A stretch of 64,000 nt of DNA from Whalleya microplaca. Its lineage: Eukaryota > Ascomycota > Sordariomycetes > Xylariales > Xylariaceae. Shown piece by piece: positions 1 to 11,317 of this stretch. Position numbers and translations under genes: made by a program. How positions within the stretch are numbered: the stretch's first letter is position 1; every line of letters begins with the position of its first letter. The DNA lies in assembly GCA_022497155.1 (NCBI GenBank), contig MU385771.1, forward strand, positions 1 through 64,000, given 5' to 3'. The notes beneath the pieces were generated by a model that searched no databases, was not told the DNA's origin, and saw only the letters and a program-made list of their open reading frames with translations.

Positions 1-120
1 TAAATAATTTATATATATTTTATTAATATATATTTTTTATAATTATTTATATATATATTATATTATTTTATTTATATAATTTTTTTTATAAAAAAATAAA
101 AATATTTAAATAAATAAGTC

Positions 121-350
121 GAAAAAAAAAATTTTTCCCGGGCCGAAAATTTTTTTTAACAGGTAGCGGGCGGCCCGGTAGCGTGGTTGACGAGATCGCG
201 TCGCGGCTGCCGGGCGGCTGGCGGGATGGTTATCGGGAGATATATATCGGGGCCGCGAAAAGTCGTATAGCGGGTCCGCGCGCTCGGGCCGCCTTACCTA
301 AAAATAGTCGTCGGGCTGCCCCGATAACCGCGCTATATGTCCTAAGTAAA
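121..350. other. GC-rich, CpG-dense patch inside the AT island
   Basis: About 230 bases rich in CG-containing words (gcgggcggcccgg, gatcgcgtcgcggc, gtccgcgcgctcgggccgcc) interrupt AT-only sequence on both sides. No open frame spans it and no RNA fold was recognised. It may be a fragment of a GC-rich element or gene that kept its CpG sites; function unknown. Confidence 0.5.
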
Positions 351-965
351 TTTAATATATAAAGTTTAAAAAATAACATTAAGTTTATTATTATTAATAA
401 AAGTTATTATTATTATAAAAAAAAAATTTTTAGCCTTATATTTATATAAATTAAATTAAAAAATTAAATAAAAAAAAAGGTATTTTTTAAATTGCCAGAA
501 AATTAATATATTAATTAAAAAAAAAAATATTTAATATATAATATAAATTAAATTAAATTAAATATTAATTATAATAAAATTAATTAAAGTTTTAAATATA
601 GCTTATTAAATATATAAAAATAATAATATAAAAATAAAAAATAATTAATAAAGAAATTTATTAATTATATTAAAAAATCGCTAACTTAATTAGTTATTAA
701 TAAACTTAATTAATAATTTTTAAAATAAAGTTATTAATTATTAGAATATTTTACTAGCTATTTAAAAAGCTAAAAAAAACCTCGCTATCGTATAAAAAAA
801 TATAGCTAATTAAAGGTATTATAATATTTAATAAAAAAAAGTTAAATTATTAATTAAAAAAATATTAATAAGTAATTAATTAATTATATTAATTAAAAAA
901 AGCGTTAAATAAATATAATAACGGAATTAATTAAATTTAACATTAAAAAACTTTATAATTATATA

Positions 966-1198
966 ACGGCTTTAAAAAAAACAACGTATATTACGTAATA
1001 AATATATATTATTAAAAATTATAAAGTAAAAAGTAAAAAGTTAACTAATTATTATATAATAGCTTAATTTAAAAAAACCTTTTTATTTAATTACTTAAGT
1101 TATTTAATTAAATATATGATTTAATAAGTTATATATATAAGGCTTAAGGTATATTATAATTTATAAAGCTTTATAATACCTTATAAAGCTTATGCCGT
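966..1198 (+). repeat. MITE-like element, copy A
   Basis: About 233 bp beginning ACGGCTTTAA and ending AAGCTTATGCCGT. The end reads as an inverted version of the start (ACGGCATAAG against ACGGCTTTAA), giving short imperfect terminal inverted repeats. Copies B and C share the internal order: a spaced poly-A block, a run with aaagtaaaaagt, a cttaatttaaaaaaacc block, then ttataaagcttatgccgt. No coding capacity. Mutational decay makes the ends approximate. Confidence 0.5.
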
Positions 1199-1266
1199 AA
1201 TAATAGCTTTAATTTAAAAAAACCTTTTTAATTAATTATTTAAACTATTTAATTAAGTATATAATG

Positions 1267-1457
1267 TAATAAAGTAAGGGAATTACGGGTATTAATAATA
1301 GCTTAAAAGCTATTAAAAGCCCCTTAAAGTTACGTTATAAAGCACTTTATAAAGTATTTATAAAGCATTTTATAAGGCAATTTATAGTGGATTATATACT
1401 TATATTTAGCTAACTTTTTTCCTTACATTTACTTTAATAAATAGTTATATAATTATA
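1267..1457 (+). repeat. Repeat R2, first copy
   Basis: A roughly 190 bp block containing gggaattacgggtatta and ending ttaataaatagttatata. It matches 5288-5478 almost base for base, differing mainly by C/T and G/A changes. It is followed directly by MITE-like copy B, whereas the second R2 copy runs on into R3. Confidence 0.65.
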
Positions 1458-1695
1458 ACGGCTTAAGGAAAAAAGCGGCGCGTGCTAAGTAATAAATGTA
1501 TATTATTATAAAATTATAAGGTAAGGAGTAAAAGGTTAGCTAATTATTATGTGATAGCTTAACTTAAAAAAACCTTTTTACTTAATTACTTAAGCTATTT
1601 AATTAAACATATAATTTAATAAGTTATATATACGGGGCTTAAGGTATATTATATATTTATAAGGCTTTATAACACTTTATAAAGCTTATATTATA
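1458..1695 (+). repeat. MITE-like element, copy B
   Basis: Starts ACGGCTTAAGG with aaaaaagcggcgcg just inside, and aligns through to ctttataaagcttat. The 3' end is decayed (the gccgt of copies A and C is lost). Inserted directly after the R2 repeat. Same internal order as copies A and C. Confidence 0.5.
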
Positions 1696-3328
1696 ATATT
1701 ACCCTTTTAAATCCACTATATATAATAGCTAATAATAGTTAGCTTATAACGTATTTAATATATATAAAGATTAACCTAATTATTACTGTCTTTAAAAAGT
1801 GATTTTTCGACTTTATTTAACTTTTATATTTTAGTTTATATAAATTATATAAAACTTAATATTAGTATTAAATAAATTTATTAAAATTTTAAAAATCGAG
1901 TTTTTTAAAAAGATTTTATTAATTTATTATATTTTTTTATAATTATTTAATATTCTTTATAAGCTATATACCTGTTATTATAACTACCCCTTTAATTTTT
2001 AACTTATATATCGTTATTATTAACGTATAATTTACGGAAGTTCGATTCCGGTAATAGTAAAAAGTAATTTTAAACCGAATAATTTATCGATTTATAACGT
2101 ATATACTAATATTATTTTTGATATAATTATCGTTTTAATTTTATAATAAAAAGTCTTTATTATTTTTTAAAGGTTTAAAATAACGTAATTTTAAATATTT
2201 ATTTACTATTTATTAAGGTATTTTTAAATACTATTTTAACTTTAGTTTCGGCCGCTTTATATATATAAATCGTATTAACGGAAGTATTTATAGCGTTCGG
2301 ATTACGGGAACCGGAAAATACATAAAAGCTTAACTATCGATATAGCTAAAAAAGAAATTTATTATAAGTATTTAGTACTAAATCTTTTTTAAAAAGCTTT
2401 TTTTTTAGTTTATTATTTATAATATAACATAAATAATTAACCCGGTATTTTTTAAACAGATTTATTTTATCTGCTTTTTAAATTTATCGGTATTATTACG
2501 CTAGGAAAATATAAATAAACTTGTTTAAATTTTATATAATAAATTAAAATTTAGCCGCCGCTCGCGTAACTTTATTTAGGTCGACATAAATTAACTTTAA
2601 GGTATTTAAAATAGTTTAATAATTTTAAACGCTACTTTTTTATATATAAGCTATAATAGAAAAAATAATATATTATATTTTAAGCTCGAAATAAACATAT
2701 ACGTAATAAAATTTAGCTTAAAATAATTTAATTACTTTATTATTAATTTTTAATTTGCCGGCAATTTAAAAAACTTATACGTTAAAGTTTAACGGGCTAA
2801 ATAAAATAGAAAAATCTAGGAAGGCTAATCGAGGTTATAATTACGTAAATAATAAAATATTATAAATAGTTTTTATAACGCCGAATTTAAATTTAATAAA
2901 AGTTTTATCGGCTTAAAGCTATTAAACGTAGCCTTTATAATCGGCTTTTAACGCGTTAACGTAAATATTAAATTTAAAGGTAAATTTAATACGTAAAGCT
3001 TAAAATGTAACGTTTAGCTTGTTATTACCGAAAGACGTTATTATATATACTATTATAACTAATCGCTAGAATTAATGTATAAAAAAAGAAAAATAACTCG
3101 CTATAATTAATTATTAAAAACGAGTTAAAAATTAGCCGCGTTATTATAACTAATAGCTAAAAATAACAGGTAAAAAAAAATCGGATCCGCTATATTTAAA
3201 TATAATTTCGGACCGAAAAAAGTGTTTAAAAAATAAAGTCGGCAAGAATAATAAACGTAATTTAGCGCTAAATAATTAAATGCTGCTATATATGTTTAAT
3301 TTAATAAAATCCGATAAAATATAAATAG

Positions 3329-3481
3329 CGAGTAATTAATTAATTATGCCGGGTTTTTTTAATATAATACTTTTTAATAAATTATATATTTTTTAAACCT
3401 AAACTATTAGTGCGTATAATACGTTACGATAAAATATTAATAAAAAAAAAGTAACTAACGAGTAATTAATTAATTATGCCG
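3329..3481 (+). repeat. Pair of 23-bp direct repeats 130 bp apart
   Basis: The same 23 bases, beginning cgagtaattaat and ending attatgccg, occur at 3329-3351 and 3459-3481. The intervening sequence is AT-rich and unique as far as can be seen. Could be the remnant of a local duplication. Confidence 0.5.
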
Positions 3482-3636
3482 ACGCAAAAGGTTATTAGTA
3501 AATAATTAATCGACTATATTTAATTAAGAAAAAAAAATTTAACAGGTGACTAATTAACCACCCTAAAAAAAAGCGCTAAATTAATTCGATAGCGGAATTA
3601 GCTAAATTTAGCGCTAAAAAACCTTATAATAATATA

Positions 3637-3873
3637 ACGGCTTAAAGAAAAAAGCGGCGCGTGTTAAGTAATAAACATATATTATTATAAAATTATAAAG
3701 TGAGGAGTAAAAGGTTAGCTAATTATTATATAATAGCTTAACTTAAAAAAACCTCTTTATTTCATTACTTAAGCTATTTAATTAAGCATGTGATTTAATA
3801 AGTCACGTATACGGGGCTTAAGGTATGTTACATGTTTACAAGGCTTTATAACACCTTATAAAGCTTATGCCGT
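3637..3873 (+). repeat. MITE-like element, copy C (best preserved)
   Basis: About 237 bp from ACGGCTTAAAG to AAGCTTATGCCGT. It keeps the most G/C (aagcggcgcgtgttaag, gtcacgtatacgggg), so it appears the least mutated copy. Sequence to its right (from about 3874) is repeat R3, which is fused to R2 at 5288-5566. This suggests the element had inserted at the R2/R3 junction. Confidence 0.55.
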
Positions 3874-3883
3874 GATAATAATT

Positions 3884-3968
3884 ATATATAAATAGCTTTA
3901 ATAATTATATATATTTATTTTTAACTTAATATCTCACTTTTATTTTACCCCGACACTTTATTTTAAAA
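3884..3968 (+). repeat. Repeat R3, first copy
   Basis: Block running from aaatagctttaataatta through tatctcacttttatttta to ccccgacactttatttta. It matches 5482-5566 closely. It lies immediately downstream of MITE-like copy C. Confidence 0.6.
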
Positions 3969-4759
3969 CATTTAGCTTATTTTCGGATAAGCTTCGACTT
4001 TTTTACCTTTTAATTAATCGAGTAAAATAGTCCTTTTAATATATTATATATTACGGAGGCATAAAATTTACTAGCAATAATTACTTAAAGTATATTTTAT
4101 ATTATTAAATTTACTTTATTTTTATCCGATATATCGCACGCGGATTATTATATTTCGTTTAATAAACACTTACTTTTTATATAAATCGAATTAAGCTATA
4201 TAATTAATAGCTAGCTACTTTTATTTATATTACATTTACGTCACTTATTACTTATAATTTATGAATTTTTTTTTTATATATTAAAAATATAAAACGTGAT
4301 AACACTAAAAACATTAAGCCGTATATTTTTATATATAAACTTATTTATTTTATATAAGTAATAATAATAAGCTAATTATGTTTAATATTGTTATAAGGCT
4401 AATGTGCCGTGGCACATATATATCGCTTGTTTTTTTCTTTTACTCTTAGATAAAATATACACAGCTTAGACGGCCTCGTCGCCGACAATAAACACATCTC
4501 TCCTTTCGATTAATCGCCGTTATAAGTGACTCTTTTGTTTCGTCGCCTCGATTACCTCCGATTAGCTAAAGCTATAAAGTGGCACCTCCTTTACCCTGAC
4601 ACCCTGTCCCAAGACAATATATAGCTAAATATAGCCAGCTATTAATACGTATATAATTTATATAAATAATAATATCGGATAATATTTTTATACACTTTAA
4701 TATATTATATTATTTAAATATTACCTTTAGTAATAAGGGAGGCCTTTAGTAATAAAAAA

Positions 4760-5030
4760 GGCTATTAGCTATAGCTATTACTATTAATAACTATAGTTAA
4801 TTAACTTATTATTACTTAACCTTTTGCTACTACTGCTGCTATTAATAGCTGTGGCTAGCTAACTTATTATCACTTAACCTTTTATTACTACTGTTATTAT
4901 TAATAGCTATAGCTATTTAATTTATTAAAAGCCGTGGCTAGCTATAGCTAGCTAATTTATTATTACTTAATTTATTACTGCTATAGCTACTGTTATTAAT
5001 AGCTATAGCTATTTAACTTATTACTTTAAA
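4760..5030 (+). repeat. Degenerate tandem repeat rich in attaatagctatagct
   Basis: Words such as attaatagctatagct, ggctagctaactta and ttattacttaacctttt recur in the same order at about 55-95 bp spacing for roughly four units. The units are palindrome-rich (tagctatagcta, agctagct). No coding frame. Best read as a decayed minisatellite or the internal repeats of an element. Confidence 0.6.
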
Positions 5031-5287
5031 GTCTTTAAAATGAAATTTTTTTTTAAATCTAAAGGTTAGGCATTTAAATATAGGGCGTATTTTTATTTTT
5101 ATTTTATTTTTAGCTTTTTTAGCTACTGTTAGGAACGCTTTATATAAGCTAGGACGGATTATTCGTCCTTAAATAACTGTCCTTTAAGACTATTGGTTTT
5201 AAAGAGATTAATTAATTAATCACATCTCATTATCACCGCATGGTTTATTATTACAGCTACGTGAACGCTAGTTAAAAAATCAGGGAA

Positions 5288-5566
5288 AAATATAATAAAG
5301 TAAGGGGATTACGGGTATTAATAATAGCTTAAAAGCTACTAAAAGCCCTTTAAAGCCACGTTATAAGGCATTTTATAAGGTATTTATAAGGCATTTTATA
5401 AGGCAATTTACAGTGGATTATATACTTATATTTAGCTAACTTTTTCCCTTACATTTACTTTAATAAATAATTATATAATTATATATAAATAGCTTTAATA
5501 ATTATATACATTTATTTTTAACTTAATATCTCACTTTTATTTCACCCCGACACTTTATTTTAAGAT
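5288..5566 (+). repeat. Uninterrupted R2-R3 compound repeat
   Basis: R2 (as at 1267-1457) and R3 (as at 3884-3968) lie end to end here with no insertion. It therefore serves as an apparent empty site for the element that follows R2 at 1458 and precedes R3 at 3873. The join reads ataattatataattatat. Confidence 0.6.
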
Positions 5567-5650
5567 AATAATTTAATAAATTATATATATAAAGCTTAAA
5601 ATATATTATAACTTATAAAGCTTTATAACACTTTATAAAGCTTATGCCGT
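5567..5650 (+). repeat. MITE-like element, 3' fragment (copy D)
   Basis: Only the right-hand third of the element is present, from aatttaataaattatata to cttatgccgt. It matches the corresponding part of copies A-C and directly follows R3. Confidence 0.45.
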
Positions 5651-5811
5651 ATATTACGGTACGTGGTAATTATTAAAGGCAAGGCTTTAATATTACTAGC
5701 TATTATATTAAAATTATAAAATAAAAAAAAAGCAATAAATTTCCTAAGTGTGCGCTAAGGAAATTCGTTTAAAAAAACCCCGCCGGGCTAACCCCGGTGA
5801 GTGACTAATGC

Positions 5812-5852
5812 TTACACGGGCTATATACTTATACCACAAGTGGTCCGTGTAA
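5812..5852. other. Nested inverted repeat
   Basis: TTACACGG (5812-5819) and CCGTGTAA (5845-5852) form an 8-bp outer stem. Inside it ACCAC-AA-GTGGT (5833-5844) forms a second 5-bp stem abutting the outer right arm. A separate GGCCCC/GGGGCC hairpin lies at 6007-6021. Both sit at the margin of the AT island. Function unknown; they could be ends of a decayed element. Confidence 0.4.
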
Positions 5853-6030
5853 ACCGTGACTTTATAATAATAAAATAATAATATATATTATAAAATAAAT
5901 AAAAATTTAATATTTAAGTTATAATAAAGCTGTAATTTTAAATGCTTAAGATTTTTTATTTTTTTTATTTACTATTTTATTTTATTTAATTTAAGCTAAT
6001 TTAAAGGGCCCCTCCGGGGCCTTATATTAA

Positions 6031-6570
6031 CTTTATTTAGATGAGAAAAGAAGTGTCCCTAGGTTCGCTTAGACATGCGGACTTATCGGGAAGGTCGAGT
6101 GCTTCGACTACAGTTAGAAGTGAGTCTGCCCTCTTGCTCTAGCATATACCGTAGTTAGGGTTACAGGTGCTTTAACATCTTAATGAATTAGGTCGATGTG
6201 AGGGTGTTTCTTTGAAGTCAAGGGTCTTCCAATACGGCATGTAATCGAAGAATGGTGAAGAAATATGTCAGTGTAAATGTACTAGTTCTCCGCGTAATGC
6301 TTACCTGGCAAATGGAGGTCTATATAGCCAAGGTGACTCGGCGTAGTATTCAGTATACTCTATCTATATCGCCCTAATGACATGATTCAAGCATCGAGCC
6401 ATTGCTTGTATTTAACGGCGTTATATGTGTATCAAACTAAATTGATTCTCCCGGTATTTCGAACTCCAGACACGCTTAGACAACGTAGATCAGAGACTGA
6501 AACAATAGTAATATACAGGATAAAGGAGAGAAAAGTAGTGATGTACAATGTGCAATAATCAGATAATCTT
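6031..6570. other. Non-coding flank between AT island and SDR gene
   Basis: Balanced-composition sequence with no open frame or RNA gene recognised. It probably contains the 3' untranslated region of the adjoining minus-strand dehydrogenase gene at its right end. Confidence 0.5.
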
Positions 6571-7833
6571 CTACCAAGCCGTGTGGCCGCCATCCATAAC
6601 GAGATTGTGTCCTGTCATGAAGCTACTCGCATTGCTTAGGAGGAACAGCGCAGCGCCCTTAAATTCGGTAGTCTCTGCTAATCGGCCCACTATCAAGATG
6701 GGTATACGTTAGTAATACGACCAACTGATAGTATATATATATAAAGATCACCGAAGGAGCTGCTCACTCATATTTTCGTTTTCCCACATCTCTTTAAGTC
6801 CGGGAACCTCCTCAAAGTTTTTGCGGACCATCGGCGTCATGATGTGGCCGGGACTGAGGCAGTTGACTCTGATGCCTCCTGTTCCGTCTTCCCGGACCGG
6901 AGTCCATTCCATTGCCAAGTTACGCGCTAACTGGATGACGGCGGCCTTCGAAGAATTGTACACCTGTAGACCGCAGAGTCAGTCCGAATGCTCGCGCCGT
7001 AAGCATATATATCTGATATCTGGAGCAACTTGCCGGCGAGAGAAGTCCCTTGTTTGCGATGCAGCCGGACATGCTTGCAATGAAGCACATGCTGCCGCGA
7101 CACCTGTACTTGAACATCTGTCGAGCCGCGCTCGTGGCTGTCATCATGACGCCCGCGTAATTGATATCCATCATCCGGGCGAGGTCTTCGCGACTGTAGT
7201 CTACCGCAGCACAGAGCTGCTGAACACCGGCCGCGCACACGATGCCGTCCAGGCGCTGGTGCTTATCTGCGATGTACGCGATCGCCCTGTCGAGCCCTAC
7301 TGTATCTTGCACGTCCTGCTGTCGGTAATGAAGAGAGCCTCCCCATTCTGTAGCACGTCTGGCCGCCTCGAGGAAACGCTCGTCTGGCCGCGGCTCGCGG
7401 TCAAAACAGTACACTATATTCCTCGTTAGACATATTGCGAGGGCCGTCAGCACTGGTGCATGTGGTGCGAAGACTCACCATTTCCTCCTGTTTCCGCGAG
7501 CGCCTCCGCAAGAGAAAGACCTAAGCCCCTCGCCCCACCAGTGACAACGGAAACCCTATCCCTGAGATCAAAGTCGGCAAGCCGTTTCTGGCCGATGTTG
7601 GCCTCGGGGCTCGGACTGGTGCTGACCGCCGGGTTCACAGTCGGATCCGGCGGCGCTGGAGTCAGCATCATCCTCCTTCCAGGCTCAATGTAAGAGCTTG
7701 GGATGGTGGGACTCGAGTTCGTGGAGTGTAACGACCTCGAATGCGATATCGAAGCGCTTACTGGGACTGCCTTTACGAAGTCGAATGATGCGCGTGGGCA
7801 TCGTTTGCTAAGGGCTCTTAATAGAAAGGGCAT
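6571..7833 (-). CDS. Short-chain dehydrogenase/reductase (arabinitol/sorbose reductase type)
   Basis: NAD(P)-dependent SDR of the class that includes fungal D-arabinitol and L-xylulose/sorbose-type reductases. Exons on the minus strand: 7833-7479, 7413-7034, 6963-6768, 6689-6571, giving 349 residues. The cofactor motif TGGARGLG is at about 98-105, the catalytic region ends YNSSK (Tyr247, Lys251) with Ser234 in ASMSG and Asn203 in MDINYAG, and the C-terminus [15 protein letters not shown] is family-typical. The usual NNAG motif reads CAAG (178-181). The first 40 residues are rich in Arg/Ser with few acids ([16 protein letters not shown]), compatible with a mitochondrial presequence (inference). 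Intron 2 uses a GC donor. The last intron is spliced from an internal GTGAGC so that NENM joins MGRLAET. It is the first gene beyond the AT island and lacks obvious RIP damage. Substrate cannot be fixed from sequence. Confidence 0.85.
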
Positions 7834-10800
7834 GTTGGATTGTAGCGTTTACAATGGGTAGGTAAGACAAATGCTGCATATACATATCAAATAACGTTTC
7901 CGAGTCAGCGAGATCGCGGGCGCATCTTACGAGCTATGGCAGTATGGGTAGGTCGTGTATATATGTGAATTAGACCAATCCCACGATCAGCGATGTGTCA
8001 GCGAAAGCGCCGCGGGAGAAAGTCCGCTTCGTGAAAATGGCGGGCGTCGTCTCGACTGATGTCACTTTCAGTGATCATACGCGCGATAAGGCATGTCTCT
8101 TATTAGCATCGTGAGATCTGGCCATCTCGCCAAAGCGTCAAACCAGAGCCGTCCCCAGAACAAGGCCCCCATTCTCGCTAAGCCATAGTGCATACAAGTT
8201 TCAACCTTCAAGCCACTGATCGCCGATTGAGACTTTGGCTAAGCTCTAGTACGTATTACTTTGTGTTGCTTGTTCGAGGTATAGATCAGGATTCGTGACG
8301 TCGATCAAGACCCTGGACATGGTAATTCTAGTCGACTTTTGTGAAAGCTGACCGAAATCCCGTCTGAATGGATTGCCAAGCAAGCCAAAGCAAGCCAAGC
8401 ATGTTCCACAGCGGCGGGATACCCGGCCTGCTGGCCCCTACTTGCATATAGATACTATACATAGCATCCATATATATTAACTTTTCGTCGACACCCCTTA
8501 GACTCCTTACTAGGTGAACCCTAGATAATTATTTTCTTGTCTAGCTCGCCCGACGGCTCCTTGATTGGAACGAACTCTCTCAATGGACACATATCAGCAA
8601 CAGCCAGTGCAATTTCGAATCGGAGAATTTTGCTACAGAACAGAGGCTGAAGGATTGACTGCAGCTGATAGCTCTTTGTCAACAGCGGCGATCATCCGAC
8701 AATTGTCACAATAACATCATCGGAACGGAGTAAATGCTCCTAACCTACACGTAGGCTCGGTTACTCGCTTTCTTGAGCGGTGAGAGAAATTTGCAAAGTT
8801 TGCTATGTCAATTCCCGTTGGTAAAGCCAAAGGTGAGATTTCATTTAGCCAACTATGAATACATACTGATAAAATTCGGGGCTGCCTCCGGGTTTGCTAG
8901 GTTGCTTGGCTTAGATTGCTACATGTCGGCTTCTAGAAAGATGCATGCACCATGGAGCCAGCCACTAATAACAAAAATCCAATGACAGATGGCGTAAACC
9001 TACGACCGGCGGGTGCCTGAATGGAGGTTTCTAGATCCCGAATTGTAACACCTCAATGACGCACGCAGCTGGTTTTGGCCTATCATGAACCCCCAATGGA
9101 CTTTGCCGGTCAGTTCTGGAAAATAGCCCCCCACGATAATAATCCATTTGCCATCATAGTGATCTAGCAGTTGGTTGTACAGCCGGCGGCACACGTCGTG
9201 TCGACCATCTGATTTTTACGTCAGAGATCTTTATTTACTCATTGAAAGTTAGTGTCGTACTTTTCAGCAGCTTACTACTTCGTTCAACGTCGGCTAGGTC
9301 GGCTAGGGCAGAACACATCGTATTTGAGCTCAATAGGAAACAATCTTACCCCGTTTCGTTTGACATTGACACGATGTACAACAGCTCTTCACATTACCTA
9401 TTATGCATAATACTGTGACACTTAAACATTAAAAGATATGACCAGGGATGTAAAGCATTAGCCTCTCATATGTTAAAAATGCTTTCAATGACATCCGAAT
9501 CGATCCATATATGATTTGTGAAAATGACTAACTAGAGAGTTGCGTTGAGGTTTGAAGCAGGCATGTATACAAGGCGGACAGCTCTATTACATGATCAGAC
9601 GTTGCTACCGAGGACAATACTCTCAGCAAGATTATATGCATTGAACACATCATATACTGGATGGAAGAAACCGTAAATCAATGACTAGGCCGAGAACCAC
9701 ATGGCAACTCTTTATTTTTCGTTTGTCCTCTCCTGGGTTCCTCTAGTGGCTTAATTTCCAATGCGATGAGGATTTTGACCAGCACTTAGACCGGTGCGTT
9801 GTGTCTTCTCACCTACATACTTTGTGGGTGCAGCCCGGTGGTTGTAGGGAAATATTATAGACTTCTATCTAGGAAGACAAGTGACGTTTCTAGCATAATG
9901 GAGAATCTAATCAACAGATTTTAGCTGTGTCGTTTATATTATTCCATCCACGTAGAATGGAGATATATTTCAACATATGAATATATAATCAACTCGTATG
10001 TTTTACTGCATGGCCCCCCACTAAGAGATGTTCAGGGATGTTAGGTCAACTAAGTCTGTACAGCAATTTGACAACAATGAAGCTTATGGTTATCCAATTC
10101 AGGAATTCCCTTTACACGTCTCCGCAGATTGGCGACTTCCTGAGTCTAGCTATAACACACCAGGTAAAGCTTATAAACCACGGGCATGATAGCAGTTTCT
10201 TCGCTGTCATTATATGTCAAGTCCGTTAAGTTCGTAATAGTTGCATTAATTGTTCCGGACTACTGTAGGTTAGTATCACGTAGAAAGAGTAAACACTGTA
10301 GTAAAATGATCAATGAGCTGATACTTAGGCTTCAAGGTGATCAAACACTTTTGGTCCTTAGGCCCAGATGTATTACCAACTTAGCATTTACCACTGTCTA
10401 GTGCAGTCTCTCCTCTTCCTAATTCTGGCGAACATGTTTTTTATAGTCACGTAGCTTCGTCATGAGTTCACGTATAATAACATAACGTCGTTTAATATTA
10501 CGAATAAGACTACATAACTTCTTATGACTGGATTTGCCTAACATTGTCGCACGGTCGCTATTATCTCGTGTCGTCACCTCATCTATATCACAGTCACAGC
10601 GTGTGTAATGATCATATAGGCGCTGCCGTGGTCAGTCATAGTGGTCTATTAGAACTGAAGTCGTAAAATCCAAGTGACATCTCATACAGCTGCTTGGAAT
10701 ACCCTTGTTAAGTAAAGCATTCTCGAGACAACCTTTCTGCCGAGCGCGTAAGTTCATGGACGCTATTTTCTAACTACTATCCCGATCGTGCCAATCTAGC

Positions 10801-11317
10801 AATGAAGCGAACAACTCTATGCCGATATGTAAGTATTGCAACAACCAGCGGCCTTCCATTTCGGCCCCAAGATGTATAATCCGTCTCTCCATAGAAGTAC
10901 ACCCTCTTCCTACTGTTATGTATTAGTTCCCACCAGTCCAACGAAGCCATTCTGCATTATCGAAGAGCGATACGACCTAATATTGTTCAATGACGGTACC
11001 AGAACCCAATATGACATCGTTTTGTATGCTGCCAGAATCGACTGGAGCCTAGATCTACGATCACATCAATTCAAGCTGGCTTGTCACGTAAACATTAGAA
11101 TTTGTAAATATTAATGCTCTTGATTCTACGGCCCTCGGCCCAATAAGAAATAGGATATTACACCTAGCCGCATAACGCATGGGCTCTTCGTCGCATCTAC
11201 AGTAATATTACAGTGTACAGGGCGCTTGCTTGCTTGCTTTGCCTCGCTGTCGTCTCTCCTCTTCTTCTCATTACACATCGGTCTCCTCGTTCCATACGCG
11301 AGCGATATCTACTCCCC
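7834..11317. other. Long intergenic region, no supported gene
   Basis: About 3.5 kb without a convincing gene on either strand. The longest frames (8773-8985 plus, 9000-9194 minus, 10836-11114 plus) are short, lack recognisable motifs and are not extended by good splice sites. The right end should hold the RPN2 3' untranslated region. Could be a decayed older insertion, but nothing shows that directly. Confidence 0.5.

Larger units (their letters stand above)
1..6030. other. AT-rich repeat island with RIP-like composition, no intact gene
   Basis: Nearly all of this stretch is A and T, with long runs of taa/tta, and no open frame of useful length occurs on either strand. CpA is scarce while TpA dominates, which is what RIP leaves in ascomycete repeats. 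Short GC-richer patches survive. Several segments recur within the island (annotated separately). No telomere repeat is visible, so whether it is a subtelomere, a centromere flank or an internal AT block cannot be decided. Composition changes sharply near 6030, where ordinary balanced sequence begins. Confidence 0.85.

Noticed and set aside
6821..7429. 202-codon plus-strand frame over the dehydrogenase gene
   Set aside because: Antisense shadow; the minus strand encodes the conserved SDR with matching splice sites.
9000..9194. 64-codon minus-strand frame
   Set aside because: Short, no conserved pattern, no splice sites extending it.
10836..11114. 92-codon plus-strand frame in the 7.8-11.3 kb gap
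   Set aside because: No motif, no family resemblance, surrounding sequence full of stops.
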